The notes under the pieces: model-generated | The model's input: only the letters and a program-made list of their open reading frames with translations | Told to the model about the DNA's origin: nothing | The model's database searches: none | Translations under genes and position numbers: made by a program | NCBI RefSeq assembly: GCF_005047635.1 | Contig: NZ_SUKC01000007.1 | Coordinates: 139,202-203,201, forward strand | From: Arthrobacter sp. CAU 1506 | GTDB taxonomy: Bacteria > Actinomycetota > Actinomycetes > Actinomycetales > Micrococcaceae | Direction of reading: 5' to 3' | Length of the DNA: 64,000 nucleotides | Shown here: positions 8,364 to 15,884 of the stretch, in pieces | Numbering within the stretch: position 1 is the first letter of the stretch | How the letters are laid out: the number at the start of each line of letters is the position of its first letter

Positions 8364-9065
8364 CTAACCGACAATCTTGAGCAACACCGAGGCCAGTTCG
8401 TCCGGAGCGGTCACCATGGCTTCATGGCCGGTGTTCACTTCGTAGGTCTCCCATCCCGCTGCAGTCGCTTGCTCTGCGAAAGGCCGGAAGACCCGCATCC
8501 AATCGACGCACTCGATGTACACGCCGGGCACGTCCTCATACGCTCCGGACAACGGGAGCGATTCCGTATAGGTCTTCCACGGATGCGGAGTCAGGCGCGC
8601 CGCCAGCCAAGCATGGTCAGCAGGTTCGTTGATGCCCAGCTTCTCCAGCGGCCGGGTGGGGATGAGCCAGCCGAACCCGGACTGTTCTACCGATTCGCGG
8701 TAGTGATGAGCAACTGTTTCCGGAAGCAGCTCAATCGCCGGCCTCCCGTCTCCGATGAACCCGTCCAGGTGCACCCGGCGGGCAATCCTGTCGGGGACCC
8801 GGTCGGCCACGCCGGTGATGACCTGCCCTGCGTAGCTGTGTCCAACCAAGGTGACGTCTGTCAGGTCGTACGCTTCGAGGAGCCGCACCAGGTCCTCGAT
8901 ATGCGTGGCCAGACCGACGTCGGGGTTGATCAGGTGGGCCCTGTCGGAAACGCCTGTCAGCGTTGGGGTAAAGACCCGGTGTCCCTCTTGTTCCAGGAGC
9001 GGGACCACTCGTTCCCAGCACCAGCCGCCGTGCCATGCCCCTGGCACCAGGACGAACGTACTCAT
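8364..9065 (-). CDS. Alpha/beta hydrolase of the MES/hydroxynitrile-lyase-like group
   Basis: Soluble hydrolase of 233 residues. The N-terminus STFVLVPGAWHGGWCW carries the oxyanion-hole HGGW. The nucleophile is Ser77 in GHSYAG, and the catalytic His lies in NTGHEAMV near the C-terminus. Family members cleave methyl esters of aromatic acids or small esters. The ATG at 9065 overlaps the MHS transporter stop as ATGA. In the ring-cleavage operon it may hydrolyse an aromatic ester before cleavage or a lactone after it. No meta-cleavage-product hydrolase signature was distinguished by eye. Confidence 0.85.
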   Translation of the reverse strand: MSTFVLVPGAWHGGWCWERVVPLLEQEGHRVFTPTLTGVSDRAHLINPDVGLATHIEDLVRLLEAYDLTDVTLVGHSYAGQVITGVADRVPDRIARRVHLDGFIGDGRPAIELLPETVAHHYRESVEQSGFGWLIPTRPLEKLGINEPADHAWLAARLTPHPWKTYTESLPLSGAYEDVPGVYIECVDWMRVFRPFAEQATAAGWETYEVNTGHEAMVTAPDELASVLLKIVG

Positions 9066-10450
9066 GCCTTTCCTTCCCGAATGTTTGCCGGTTCTGTCCG
9101 GTGCCCCGGAGCGTTCAGCGCACCGGCGTCTGCGGAAGCAGCGTACCGGCCCACTTTCAGCGCGGCCATCGCCACGAAGCTGACGACGCCCATGATGAGC
9201 AGATACACGGCGATCGGAGTCGTGGAATTGAAGGCTGCGTACAGACCCGTAGCGATCAGCGGCATGAATCCGCCGCCAAGGATGGAGCCGATCTGGTAGG
9301 CAGTGGACGCGCCGCTGTAGCGGACCTCCGCGGGGAAGAGTTCGGCGATCAGTGCTGCCTGCGGGCCAGCCATGAGCGACTGCCCCAGCAGGATGACTGC
9401 GAAGGCGATGGCGATGGCAATGGGCTGCCGGGTGTCGACCAGCCAGAAGAACGGGAAAGACCACACAGCCAGCAGGGCTGCGCCCCAGAGGAAGACGGGC
9501 TTCTGCTTGAATCTGTCTGCCAGGAGGGCGCCCAGTGCAACGGTGACAAGGTGGCAGACCGCTCCGAAGATGATCAGCATCAGCATGGTATTTCGCGACA
9601 GCTCAAGCGTCCCGGTTCCGTAGGAGAGCATGTAGACGGAGTAGAGGTAGCCAATGGCAGGAGCTGCGATGGAGACAATCCCGGCGAGCAGAACGGTGCC
9701 AGTGTGGTGCTTGAAGAGCGTCAGGATCGGAGCCTTGACGTCCTTCTTCCCCTCCTTCACTTCCTTGAAGGCCGGAGAGTCTTCAATCTTCAGGCGCATC
9801 CACAGAGCGATGATGATCAGGACTGCGCTGAACAGGAACGGCAAGCGCCAGCCCCAGGACGTGAATACTTCCGGGGCGAAGATGTTGGTGACGATGATAA
9901 AGACGAGGTTTGAGCCGATGATTCCCACCGGGAGCCCCATTTGCGGGAACGAACCGTAGAACGCGCGTCGCTTGCTGGGCGAGTACTCGACTGCCATCAA
10001 GACGGCGCCGCCCCATTCGCCTCCGACGCCGATGCCCTGGAGCAGGCGGAAGACCACCAGCAGGATCGGTGCCCAAATGCCAATGGTCGCGTAGTTCGGG
10101 AGCAGGCCGATCGCCACCGTCGCAATACCCATCAGCAGCATGGAGAGCAGCAGCATGGATTTTCGGCCGATGCGATCGCCGAAGTGGCCCATCAGGAGGC
10201 CGCCAATGGGGCGGGCCAGGAAGCCGACGGCGAAGGTCGCGAACGCGGCCAGCGTTCCCGCCATGGCATCGTCGGTCGGGAAGAACTGCGGACCAAAAAT
10301 CAGCGCCGCCGCAGCTCCATAGATGAAAAAGTCATACCACTCGATCGCGGTCCCGACGAGGCTTGCCCCCAGGACCTTCTGCCGCTCCTTCACTGAAGGC
10401 AGCGATGCGTCCGCCCCCGCCAGCCCGGACGTCGATGTCTGCTGATTCAC
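9062..10450 (-). CDS. MFS transporter, metabolite:H+ symporter (MHS) family
   Basis: Inner-membrane proton symporter of 462 residues and 12 predicted membrane segments. MHS hallmarks are the N-terminal GTAIEWYDFFIYG, the loop GDRIGRKSMLL, and GVGGEWGGAVLMAVEYSP, with a conserved RSPAF-like cytoplasmic stretch (EDSPAFKEV). Relatives import aromatic acids, citrate, shikimate and 2-oxoglutarate. The start is a GTG overlapping the LigB stop (GTGA). It lies between the dioxygenase and hydrolase genes, so it probably imports the aromatic acid degraded by this operon. Confidence 0.88.
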   Translation of the reverse strand: MNQQTSTSGLAGADASLPSVKERQKVLGASLVGTAIEWYDFFIYGAAAALIFGPQFFPTDDAMAGTLAAFATFAVGFLARPIGGLLMGHFGDRIGRKSMLLLSMLLMGIATVAIGLLPNYATIGIWAPILLVVFRLLQGIGVGGEWGGAVLMAVEYSPSKRRAFYGSFPQMGLPVGIIGSNLVFIIVTNIFAPEVFTSWGWRLPFLFSAVLIIIALWMRLKIEDSPAFKEVKEGKKDVKAPILTLFKHHTGTVLLAGIVSIAAPAIGYLYSVYMLSYGTGTLELSRNTMLMLIIFGAVCHLVTVALGALLADRFKQKPVFLWGAALLAVWSFPFFWLVDTRQPIAIAIAFAVILLGQSLMAGPQAALIAELFPAEVRYSGASTAYQIGSILGGGFMPLIATGLYAAFNSTTPIAVYLLIMGVVSFVAMAALKVGRYAASADAGALNAPGHRTEPANIREGKA

Positions 10451-11310
10451 AGTTGTTCCCTTTCATTGGCATCCGTGGCAAAGAGGGCCAGTGCCGCCGC
10501 CGTGTTGGAGGCCGGTACGTGGTAGGTCTCGTGGACTCGCCGGATATCGTCTCCCAGGGCACCACGCATGATCAGCCACATGATCATTTCGATACCTTCG
10601 GAACCTGCCTCCCGGATGTATTCCTCGCGTGAGATCTGGGCCAGCTGCTGCGGGTCTGTTTCGATCTTCTTGAGGAAATTGCGGTCGAACTCCTCATTGA
10701 TCAGACCGGCTCGTTCACCGGAGAGCTGATGCGACATCCCGCCGGTTCCGAAGACGGCCACCTTGAGATCGCCCGGGAACGAGCGGATCGCCCGCCCGAG
10801 CGCCTCGCCAAGGTCAAGGCAGCGCTGGGCCGTCGGCTGCGGATAGTGCAGCACATTGACCAGCATGGGCACCACGGCGCACGGCCATGCATCTCCCGGA
10901 TCAGGCGTGTACACAGAGAGCGGCACGGTGAGGCCATGGTCGACGTCGAGCTCTTGCAGCACCGTCAGGTCGAAGCCCTCATCGACGAGGTTCACCAGGA
11001 GGTGCTCGGAGAGCTCCGGAGCGCCAACAACATTGGGCACCTTCCGCGGCCCGTAGCCTTCATCCGCCACTTGATAGTGGGCGGCAGTGCCCAAGGCGAA
11101 CGTGGGAATCATCGACATGTCGAGGGCATTGGCGTGATCGTTGTAGACCACCACGGCAACATCGGGCTTGTGCTCGGCCATCCATTCTCGTGCCGGCGCA
11201 TAACCGTCGAAGAGCGGCTTCCAGTAGTCATCCGCCGTCTTCTGGTTGTCCATCGCCGCGCCAATCGAGGGCACGTGCGAGGTGGCCAGGCCCCAGATGA
11301 TTTCAGCCAA
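10447..11310 (-). CDS. ligB: Extradiol ring-cleavage dioxygenase beta subunit, LigB family
   Basis: Catalytic subunit of a class III extradiol dioxygenase such as protocatechuate 4,5-dioxygenase or a gallate-type homologue; it holds the non-haem Fe(II). The N-terminal SHVPSIGAA gives the first His ligand and VVVYNDHANALD the second; the acid ligand is not resolved by eye. The catalytic His lies in ELDVDHGLTVPL. I place the start at TTG 11310 because AGGAGGG lies 7 nt before it and the product then begins AEIIWGLATSHVPS as in relatives; an ATG at 11328 has no ribosome site. It overlaps ligA by a few bases, as expected for a stoichiometric alpha/beta enzyme. Confidence 0.88.
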   Translation of the reverse strand: MAEIIWGLATSHVPSIGAAMDNQKTADDYWKPLFDGYAPAREWMAEHKPDVAVVVYNDHANALDMSMIPTFALGTAAHYQVADEGYGPRKVPNVVGAPELSEHLLVNLVDEGFDLTVLQELDVDHGLTVPLSVYTPDPGDAWPCAVVPMLVNVLHYPQPTAQRCLDLGEALGRAIRSFPGDLKVAVFGTGGMSHQLSGERAGLINEEFDRNFLKKIETDPQQLAQISREEYIREAGSEGIEMIMWLIMRGALGDDIRRVHETYHVPASNTAAALALFATDANEREQL

Positions 11311-11659
11311 ACTTCCGCCCTCCTGCATTGAGTTCTGCGATGAACTCTTCAGTCCTCATGCCCGTGAATACGGCACCAAGGTCCTGCATGGTCTTCTTGT
11401 CGATGGCGGCAAGTTTGACGATATAGAAGATGGAGGCGCCGATTTCCGTCATCGTCTTCCAGTCACGCGCGAGCACAACACGCTTCTGCTCATCGTTGAG
11501 GTCGTATTCCTCGCAGTATGCGGCTTCGTCGGCGCTAAACCGTTCCCGGTTATTGGGATCCTTGAGCGAAAACAGCATGTTGTTCAGGGCTCGCCCGCGC
11601 AGGCTCGACTGGGTGTCGTAGACGTGCGTGCCCTCGATCTGTGGAGTGTAGGACGGCAC
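11303..11659 (-). CDS. ligA: Extradiol ring-cleavage dioxygenase alpha subunit, LigA family
   Basis: Small helical subunit of 118 residues that caps the active site of LigB in LigAB dioxygenases. Typical features are SSLRGRALNNMLFSLKDPN near residues 19-37, RERFSADEAAY and VLARDWKTMTEIGASIFYIVK. The GTG start at 11659 has a strong AGGAGGAGG immediately upstream. It is the first gene of a minus-strand operon ligA-ligB-MHS-hydrolase-catC-like-SDR. The exact catechol substrate cannot be told from sequence by eye; protocatechuate, gallate or a methoxylated derivative are all possible. Confidence 0.87.
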   Translation of the reverse strand: MPSYTPQIEGTHVYDTQSSLRGRALNNMLFSLKDPNNRERFSADEAAYCEEYDLNDEQKRVVLARDWKTMTEIGASIFYIVKLAAIDKKTMQDLGAVFTGMRTEEFIAELNAGGRKFG

Positions 11660-11691
11660 AGTGCCTCCTCCTTATTGCTTTGGTGTGATGC

Positions 11692-11705
11692 GTCTCACCT
11701 GAGAC
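11692..11705. promoter_or_regulatory. Operator-like palindrome GTCTCA-CC-TGAGAC upstream of ligA
   Basis: A perfect inverted repeat with 6-bp arms and a 2-bp centre, 33-46 nt before the ligA GTG. Its position fits an operator or activator site for the ring-cleavage operon. The cognate regulator is not identified; the downstream NarL-type regulator is one candidate. Confidence 0.45.
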
Positions 11706-11897
11706 ACTACGGTCGCAACAAGGGGCAAACATCGGTGGCCTGACCTAATCCGACCGCGACATTTGTCCTGCTTGAACGGCTGGCCACATGGCCGGGATCA
11801 CGGCGCGGGCCACGCGGACTTCCATCCCCGCACACTGTGCCGCGGAGCCCCGACCGGACGGTGTACCACTTTGAATCAGAAAATGTTAACAATCTCG

Positions 11898-11926
11898 TTG
11901 TCAAACCTCCAGGCTTCGGATAGCTT
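11898..11926 (+). promoter_or_regulatory. Candidate sigma-70-type promoter for the aldehyde dehydrogenase at 12164
   Basis: TTGTCA at 11898-11903, a 17-bp spacer and TAGCTT at 11921-11926. The -35 and spacing match the two oxygenase promoters at 17494-17522 and 27310-27338, although the upstream TGCAAAGAAG box is absent. Function is inferred from consensus only. Confidence 0.4.
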
Positions 11927-12163
11927 GTTAGCGACATCACAAATACCTGCTCGAGCAGAGCTGCGCTTTGCTTTACTGCGTGATTTCAGAGCAGGCATTG
12001 ACTGAACGGCCAACCGACAAGGGGAGACCTTTTTGGGCCATGAAATATAAAGGTACTTGTCATCACCGGGGTCGATGACCATCGCGATAGACCACCGGAC
12101 TTTCGAGCCAGAATTCAACAGTCCGAGATTTGAACCCCACACTACATGGAGAGGTGTTAGCAG

Positions 12164-13654
12164 ATGACTGAAGCATTGACCACCCAAGTCACTACGGGGC
12201 TCTACATTGGGGGTGAAGTCAGGGACACCGGCGAGACCTACGCCGTGGCGGACCCCGGCAAACCCGGCGCAGTGGTGGGATACGCCGCCGCGGCGTCCAA
12301 GCAGGACGTGGCCGACGCCGTAGCCGCCGCGAAATCCGCCTTCCCGGCCTGGGCTGCCCTCGGCGCGAAAGAACGGGCCGCCCGGCTCGCCGCAGCCATC
12401 GAAGGCCTCGCCGAACTGCGGGACGAGGACGCGGCCATCCTGTCCCAGGAAAACGGGAAAATCCGGATGGAAGCCTGGATCGACGCCCTGGTCTTCGACA
12501 TCCGCTTCCAACTCGCCCTGGCCCTCGCCGACCAGATCGACCAGGGCAAGGTCCTCGAACCGGCACCGGGCATCCCGGTGACCACCACCGTGGCCTACCA
12601 ACCACTGGGCGTGGTGACCATCATCGTCCCGTTCAACTGGCCCATCGCCATCCTCGGCGCCTCGCTGCCGCACGCCCTGCTGGCCGGCAACACCGCCATC
12701 CTGAAACCACCGCCCACCACCCCGCTGGCCATCACCCGGGTAGTGCAGCGCGTGGCGGAGAAACTGCCGCCGGGCGTGCTGAACATCGTCACCGGCCACG
12801 ACAGCGAGATGGCCGGCCTGATCCAAAACGACGACGTGGCCAAGGTCTGCTTCACCGGCAGCGTCGGCGGCGGCAAGAAAATGATGGAAATGGCCTCCAA
12901 GTCCCTGACCCGCGTCACCCTCGAACTCGGCGGCAACGACCCCGCGGTCTTCCTCGACGACGCCATCCTGGACGACACCCACCTGGACCGGCTCTATGCG
13001 GCGATCTTCGACACCACCGGGCAAATCTGCATGAACGCCAAACGCGTCTACGTACACCGCTCCCGGATGGACGAACTGGTCGCCGGACTCTCCGCCCGGC
13101 TGGAAAAAGCCGTCATCGGCTACGGACTCGACGAAACCACCACCATGGGACCGCTGCACCAGCCCGCGCAGAAAACCTTCGTCGAAGAACTCATCGCCGA
13201 AGCCAAGAACGCCGGCGCCGACGTCCGCGAGTTCGGCGAACTGCCCTCCGACCCCGAACTCCAAGGCGGCAACTTCCTCAAACCCGCCCTCGTGGTCGAC
13301 CCGGACCCGTCCCTGCGCGTGGTCACCCAGGAACAATTCGGCCCGGTCATCCCGATCATCCCCTTCGACACCGAAGAAGAAGCGATCGCGGCCGCGAACG
13401 ACACCTGGGCAGGCCTCTGCGGATCGGTATGGACCGCGAACAAGGACAAAGCCAACACAATCGCTGCGCAACTGGTCTGCGGCTACGTCTGGGTCAACGA
13501 CCACGGCGCCACCCGACTGGACCTGCGCGCCCCGTTCGGCGGCATGAAGCACTCCGGCTTCGGCCGCGAACAGGGCATCGAAGGCGTCCGCGCGTTCCAG
13601 GACACCCGCTCCATCGCCCACCTGGACGAAGCAGCCGCCGCAGCCGGCCACTAA
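12164..13654 (+). CDS. NAD(P)-dependent aldehyde dehydrogenase
   Basis: Oxidises an aldehyde to the acid in the cytoplasm. It has 496 residues, a normal family length. It shows the Rossmann-region PFNWPIAILGASLPHALLAGN, the general base Glu254 in LELGGNDP, and the nucleophile Cys289 in TTGQICMNAKR. Its codons end in C/G more uniformly than those of neighbours, which may reflect high expression or a different origin. A GGAGAGG lies about 10 nt upstream of the ATG. It is followed by two hairpins and is probably monocistronic. Between the ring-cleavage operon and the stilbene-oxygenase genes it is a good candidate for oxidising the released benzaldehyde. Confidence 0.9.
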   Translation: MTEALTTQVTTGLYIGGEVRDTGETYAVADPGKPGAVVGYAAAASKQDVADAVAAAKSAFPAWAALGAKERAARLAAAIEGLAELRDEDAAILSQENGKIRMEAWIDALVFDIRFQLALALADQIDQGKVLEPAPGIPVTTTVAYQPLGVVTIIVPFNWPIAILGASLPHALLAGNTAILKPPPTTPLAITRVVQRVAEKLPPGVLNIVTGHDSEMAGLIQNDDVAKVCFTGSVGGGKKMMEMASKSLTRVTLELGGNDPAVFLDDAILDDTHLDRLYAAIFDTTGQICMNAKRVYVHRSRMDELVAGLSARLEKAVIGYGLDETTTMGPLHQPAQKTFVEELIAEAKNAGADVREFGELPSDPELQGGNFLKPALVVDPDPSLRVVTQEQFGPVIPIIPFDTEEEAIAAANDTWAGLCGSVWTANKDKANTIAAQLVCGYVWVNDHGATRLDLRAPFGGMKHSGFGREQGIEGVRAFQDTRSIAHLDEAAAAAGH

Positions 13655-13665
13655 TAACAACGACG

Positions 13666-13710
13666 ACGGCGCGTGGCCGGTCCCTGCCTCAAGGGCCGGC
13701 CACACGCCGT
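13666..13710. terminator. Strong hairpin after the aldehyde dehydrogenase
   Basis: Stem of 18 bp (13666-13683 with 13693-13710) with one C-A mismatch, one G-U pair and a 9-nt loop, starting 11 bp after the stop codon. There is no T-run after it, so it may act as an mRNA 3' stabiliser or a factor-dependent stop. Confidence 0.65.
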
Positions 13711-13763
13711 CTCGTTACCCGGCTGGCCCAGCAGCCGCCCGCCCCGGGCATCCCGGGGCCCAG

Positions 13764-13805
13764 CAAACAGGCCGGCTCCCCCCAACAGGGAAACCGGCCC
13801 GTTTG
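13764..13805 (+). terminator. Second hairpin with a T-rich tail
   Basis: Arms CAAACAGGCCGG (13764-13775) and CCGGCCCGTTTG (13794-13805) with one mismatch, followed by TTTGTCTGG. The T-rich 3' flank on the plus strand makes this the better intrinsic terminator for the aldehyde dehydrogenase transcript. Confidence 0.6.
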
Positions 13806-13934
13806 TTTGTCTGGTGGACAGTTCAGGGTTATTGCTGGGTTTTCCCACCGCCGGTGAACTCTCAAAAGGCCGCGCTATCGCGCTCCGGGACGTCGACGTT
13901 TGGCTCGCTGAGCATGCCTCGTTTTGGTTGCTGG

Positions 13935-14861
13935 CTAGCGGCGCCGGTCCTTCAGGAGCACGGCTCCGCCGTTCCACGTGTCGTCCAGATCCTGGATCTC
14001 GGCGTCGGTCGCCCACGGAGACTTGCTGAAGTACGGAGAGCCAATGAACGTCGCCTCGACGGCAGCAATTTCACCGTTCTTTATCTTGAAAATTTCCATA
14101 AAACTCCACGTATGCGGCTCCCGGAACGGCGACTCGCGCATCGAGCCATCGGTGAGCTCATACTTGTCCAGAAGGCCCTTGTGGTCGATAAAGCCTCGGG
14201 CGAGGCAAATGCCCCGGGCTTCGTCCACCATGATCCACTCCCGGCGGACCCGCTCGTTGAATCGCCAGCGGCCCAGCAGGAAGTCCCCGGCGGCCCCTTT
14301 TGGCGCCGCCTGATAGCCGTTCTCAATCCGGTAGCAAGTGTCAGCGAACTTGGTATAGAGAGTTCCGTCGTTACGGGACAGAGTCTGGAAATATCCGTCT
14401 GCCAAGGCCAGCGCGTCGTCCCGGCTGCTCCACTCACTCGGTTCCAGCTTGGCCGCGATGACCGGCTGGTGGTGCAGTTCGCGCACCTCGCCGAAGGGAG
14501 TGGGCGGACCGCTGACGCCGCGCTTGGTGGAGAGCATATGCTCGATCTCGATGATCTCCCCGCCTTTCACTTTCAAGCGGATCGTCAGGAAACCGGGGGT
14601 GTCGTTCATCATGATGGCCGTGAAAATGCCCACGTTGCCGGTATGCGGATCCGAGAAGGTCAGCGCTGGACCGAGTTCTTCAGTCACGGCGTCCCAGCTT
14701 CCATCGGGGAAGTTCAGCTCGACGTTGTTCTCCGTGTAGCGCACCCGAGGTGAAACCGGCAGCAACGATGGCTCGTGCCGGACATAGGCATCCCGGTAAC
14801 GCTCACCCAACTGCTCGAGTTCGTCCTGGCCGGGCAACTGTGCTGTTTCAGATGATCGCAT
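13935..14861 (-). CDS. Uncharacterised protein, NTF2/SnoaL-like (two-part) family
   Basis: Protein of 308 residues that I do not recognise as an enzyme of known function. The N-terminal ERYRDAYVRHEPSLLP then RYTENNVELNFPDG, and the second half with ALADGYFQTLSRNDGTLY, resemble the NTF2-like fold found in hypothetical proteins of degradation clusters. There is no signal peptide. The ATG at 14861 has GAGG 4-5 nt upstream. It is third in the operon after a carotenoid-oxygenase-family enzyme and an alpha/beta hydrolase with gaps of 60-80 bp. An NTF2 fold often means a small-ligand-binding, isomerase or dehydratase role; none is proven here. Confidence 0.7.
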   Translation of the reverse strand: MRSSETAQLPGQDELEQLGERYRDAYVRHEPSLLPVSPRVRYTENNVELNFPDGSWDAVTEELGPALTFSDPHTGNVGIFTAIMMNDTPGFLTIRLKVKGGEIIEIEHMLSTKRGVSGPPTPFGEVRELHHQPVIAAKLEPSEWSSRDDALALADGYFQTLSRNDGTLYTKFADTCYRIENGYQAAPKGAAGDFLLGRWRFNERVRREWIMVDEARGICLARGFIDHKGLLDKYELTDGSMRESPFREPHTWSFMEIFKIKNGEIAAVEATFIGSPYFSKSPWATDAEIQDLDDTWNGGAVLLKDRRR

Positions 14862-14924
14862 GGTTCCTCTTCCTTGAAGATAGTGACAATGTGCCCATGG
14901 GCAGGTCCAATAGCGATGGGCGGT

Positions 14925-15806
14925 TCAGCCTGTTTCCTTGCCGAGGCCGCGGACGAAGGAGGCCAGTTCTGTTCCCAACACTTCGTCGTCGGTTCCCAGA
15001 TGGACGACTTCACTGAAGTGGTTGTGACCGGCTAAGTAAACCATCCGTGGCAGCTGCCCGTTGCGCTCCAGCAGCGCCTGGGCCAGCCCCAGGAACTGGC
15101 GTTGGTGCTCCGGCGGATCCATTTCCGTCACGACCACCATGATCGGCACTGCCGACTGCACCAGCCCCGGCAGTGGTGAAACGGGGGCGAGGTCTCGCTT
15201 AGTGCCGTAATAATTATCCAGAACTCGCTCCCGGGGCACGACCGTCAGATCGTACAGACCGGAGAGCAGGATGGTGCCCGCAACCGGCGCTTCGTCCAAA
15301 GCGGCTGCCGCGAGGTAGCTGGCCACGTGGATGGCGCCCGCAGAAGCTCCCATCAGCACAATATGGTCCGGGTTACCGTTCAAGGTGCCGATATTGCTGC
15401 GGAGCCAGGCAACCACGGCATTAAGGTCCTCGATCCCGGACGGGTATTGGGCGGCAGGAGCCAAACGGTACGAGATCGTAACGCCTATAAATCCATGCCG
15501 TACGGCCCAGGCACCGACATTGTCGTAGAACGGGCTTCCCTCTGTGTGCTTCTGCCCGGCAACGAAGTTTCCGCCGTGAACAAAGACCAGCACCGGCAGT
15601 TTTTCCGGCGACACAGCCTTGGGGCTGAAGACATCCAAGCGATGCCGGGGATGGTCCCCATACACAAAATCCCTTTCGATCACGACATCGCCAAAGGGCG
15701 CCAGATCATGCAAGGGCGCATAGACGGTGTCCGTAGCCTTTGCCCGGTCCGGAGCGATCACGTTTCCGATGTCCCGGATCGCGGCTGCAGTCTGTTCATC
15801 CATCAT
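14925..15806 (-). CDS. Alpha/beta hydrolase, BD-FAE/esterase-lipase HGG family
   Basis: Soluble carboxylesterase-type hydrolase of about 293 residues. It has the oxyanion motif VFVHGGNFVAG, the nucleophile in GASAGAIHVAS, an acid in VTEMDPPEHQ and the base in AGHNHFSEVV. Such enzymes remove acyl or feruloyl groups. Double ATGs at 15806/15803 are the plausible starts; the longer TTG start at 15869 is less likely. It lies between the oxygenase at 15885 and the NTF2-like gene, so it could liberate a phenolic stilbene or other aromatic from an ester before cleavage. That role is inference. Confidence 0.85.
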   Translation of the reverse strand: MMDEQTAAAIRDIGNVIAPDRAKATDTVYAPLHDLAPFGDVVIERDFVYGDHPRHRLDVFSPKAVSPEKLPVLVFVHGGNFVAGQKHTEGSPFYDNVGAWAVRHGFIGVTISYRLAPAAQYPSGIEDLNAVVAWLRSNIGTLNGNPDHIVLMGASAGAIHVASYLAAAALDEAPVAGTILLSGLYDLTVVPRERVLDNYYGTKRDLAPVSPLPGLVQSAVPIMVVVTEMDPPEHQRQFLGLAQALLERNGQLPRMVYLAGHNHFSEVVHLGTDDEVLGTELASFVRGLGKETG

Positions 15807-15884
15807 TTCCCCGCCCTTAACTCCTTCCAGCCCGCTGGCTGCTCTCCCCGTTACGGGGAGGTGTTTCAATTCGCTTGGCTGAGC

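Larger units (their letters stand above)
11660..12163. other. Divergent intergenic region between ligA and an aldehyde dehydrogenase
   Basis: About 500 bp without a convincing gene; the open frames here have no ribosome sites or family resemblance. It holds the ligA palindrome at 11692-11705 and a promoter-like pair at 11898-11926 pointing at the aldehyde dehydrogenase. An A/T-rich patch at about 11876-11895 (AAAATGTTAACAATC) precedes that promoter. The remaining about 230 bp before the ATG at 12164 would be a long leader; I see no known riboswitch in it. Confidence 0.6.

Noticed and set aside
11660..12163. Short open frames in the ligA/aldehyde dehydrogenase gap
   Set aside because: No ribosome sites, no resemblance to known proteins, and they overlap promoter-like elements.
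11876..13705. Very long open frame on the minus strand opposite the aldehyde dehydrogenase
   Set aside because: It is an antisense shadow caused by GC-rich codon bias; its translation is Gly/Val/Asp-rich without motifs, while the plus-strand frame has full ALDH catalytic motifs.
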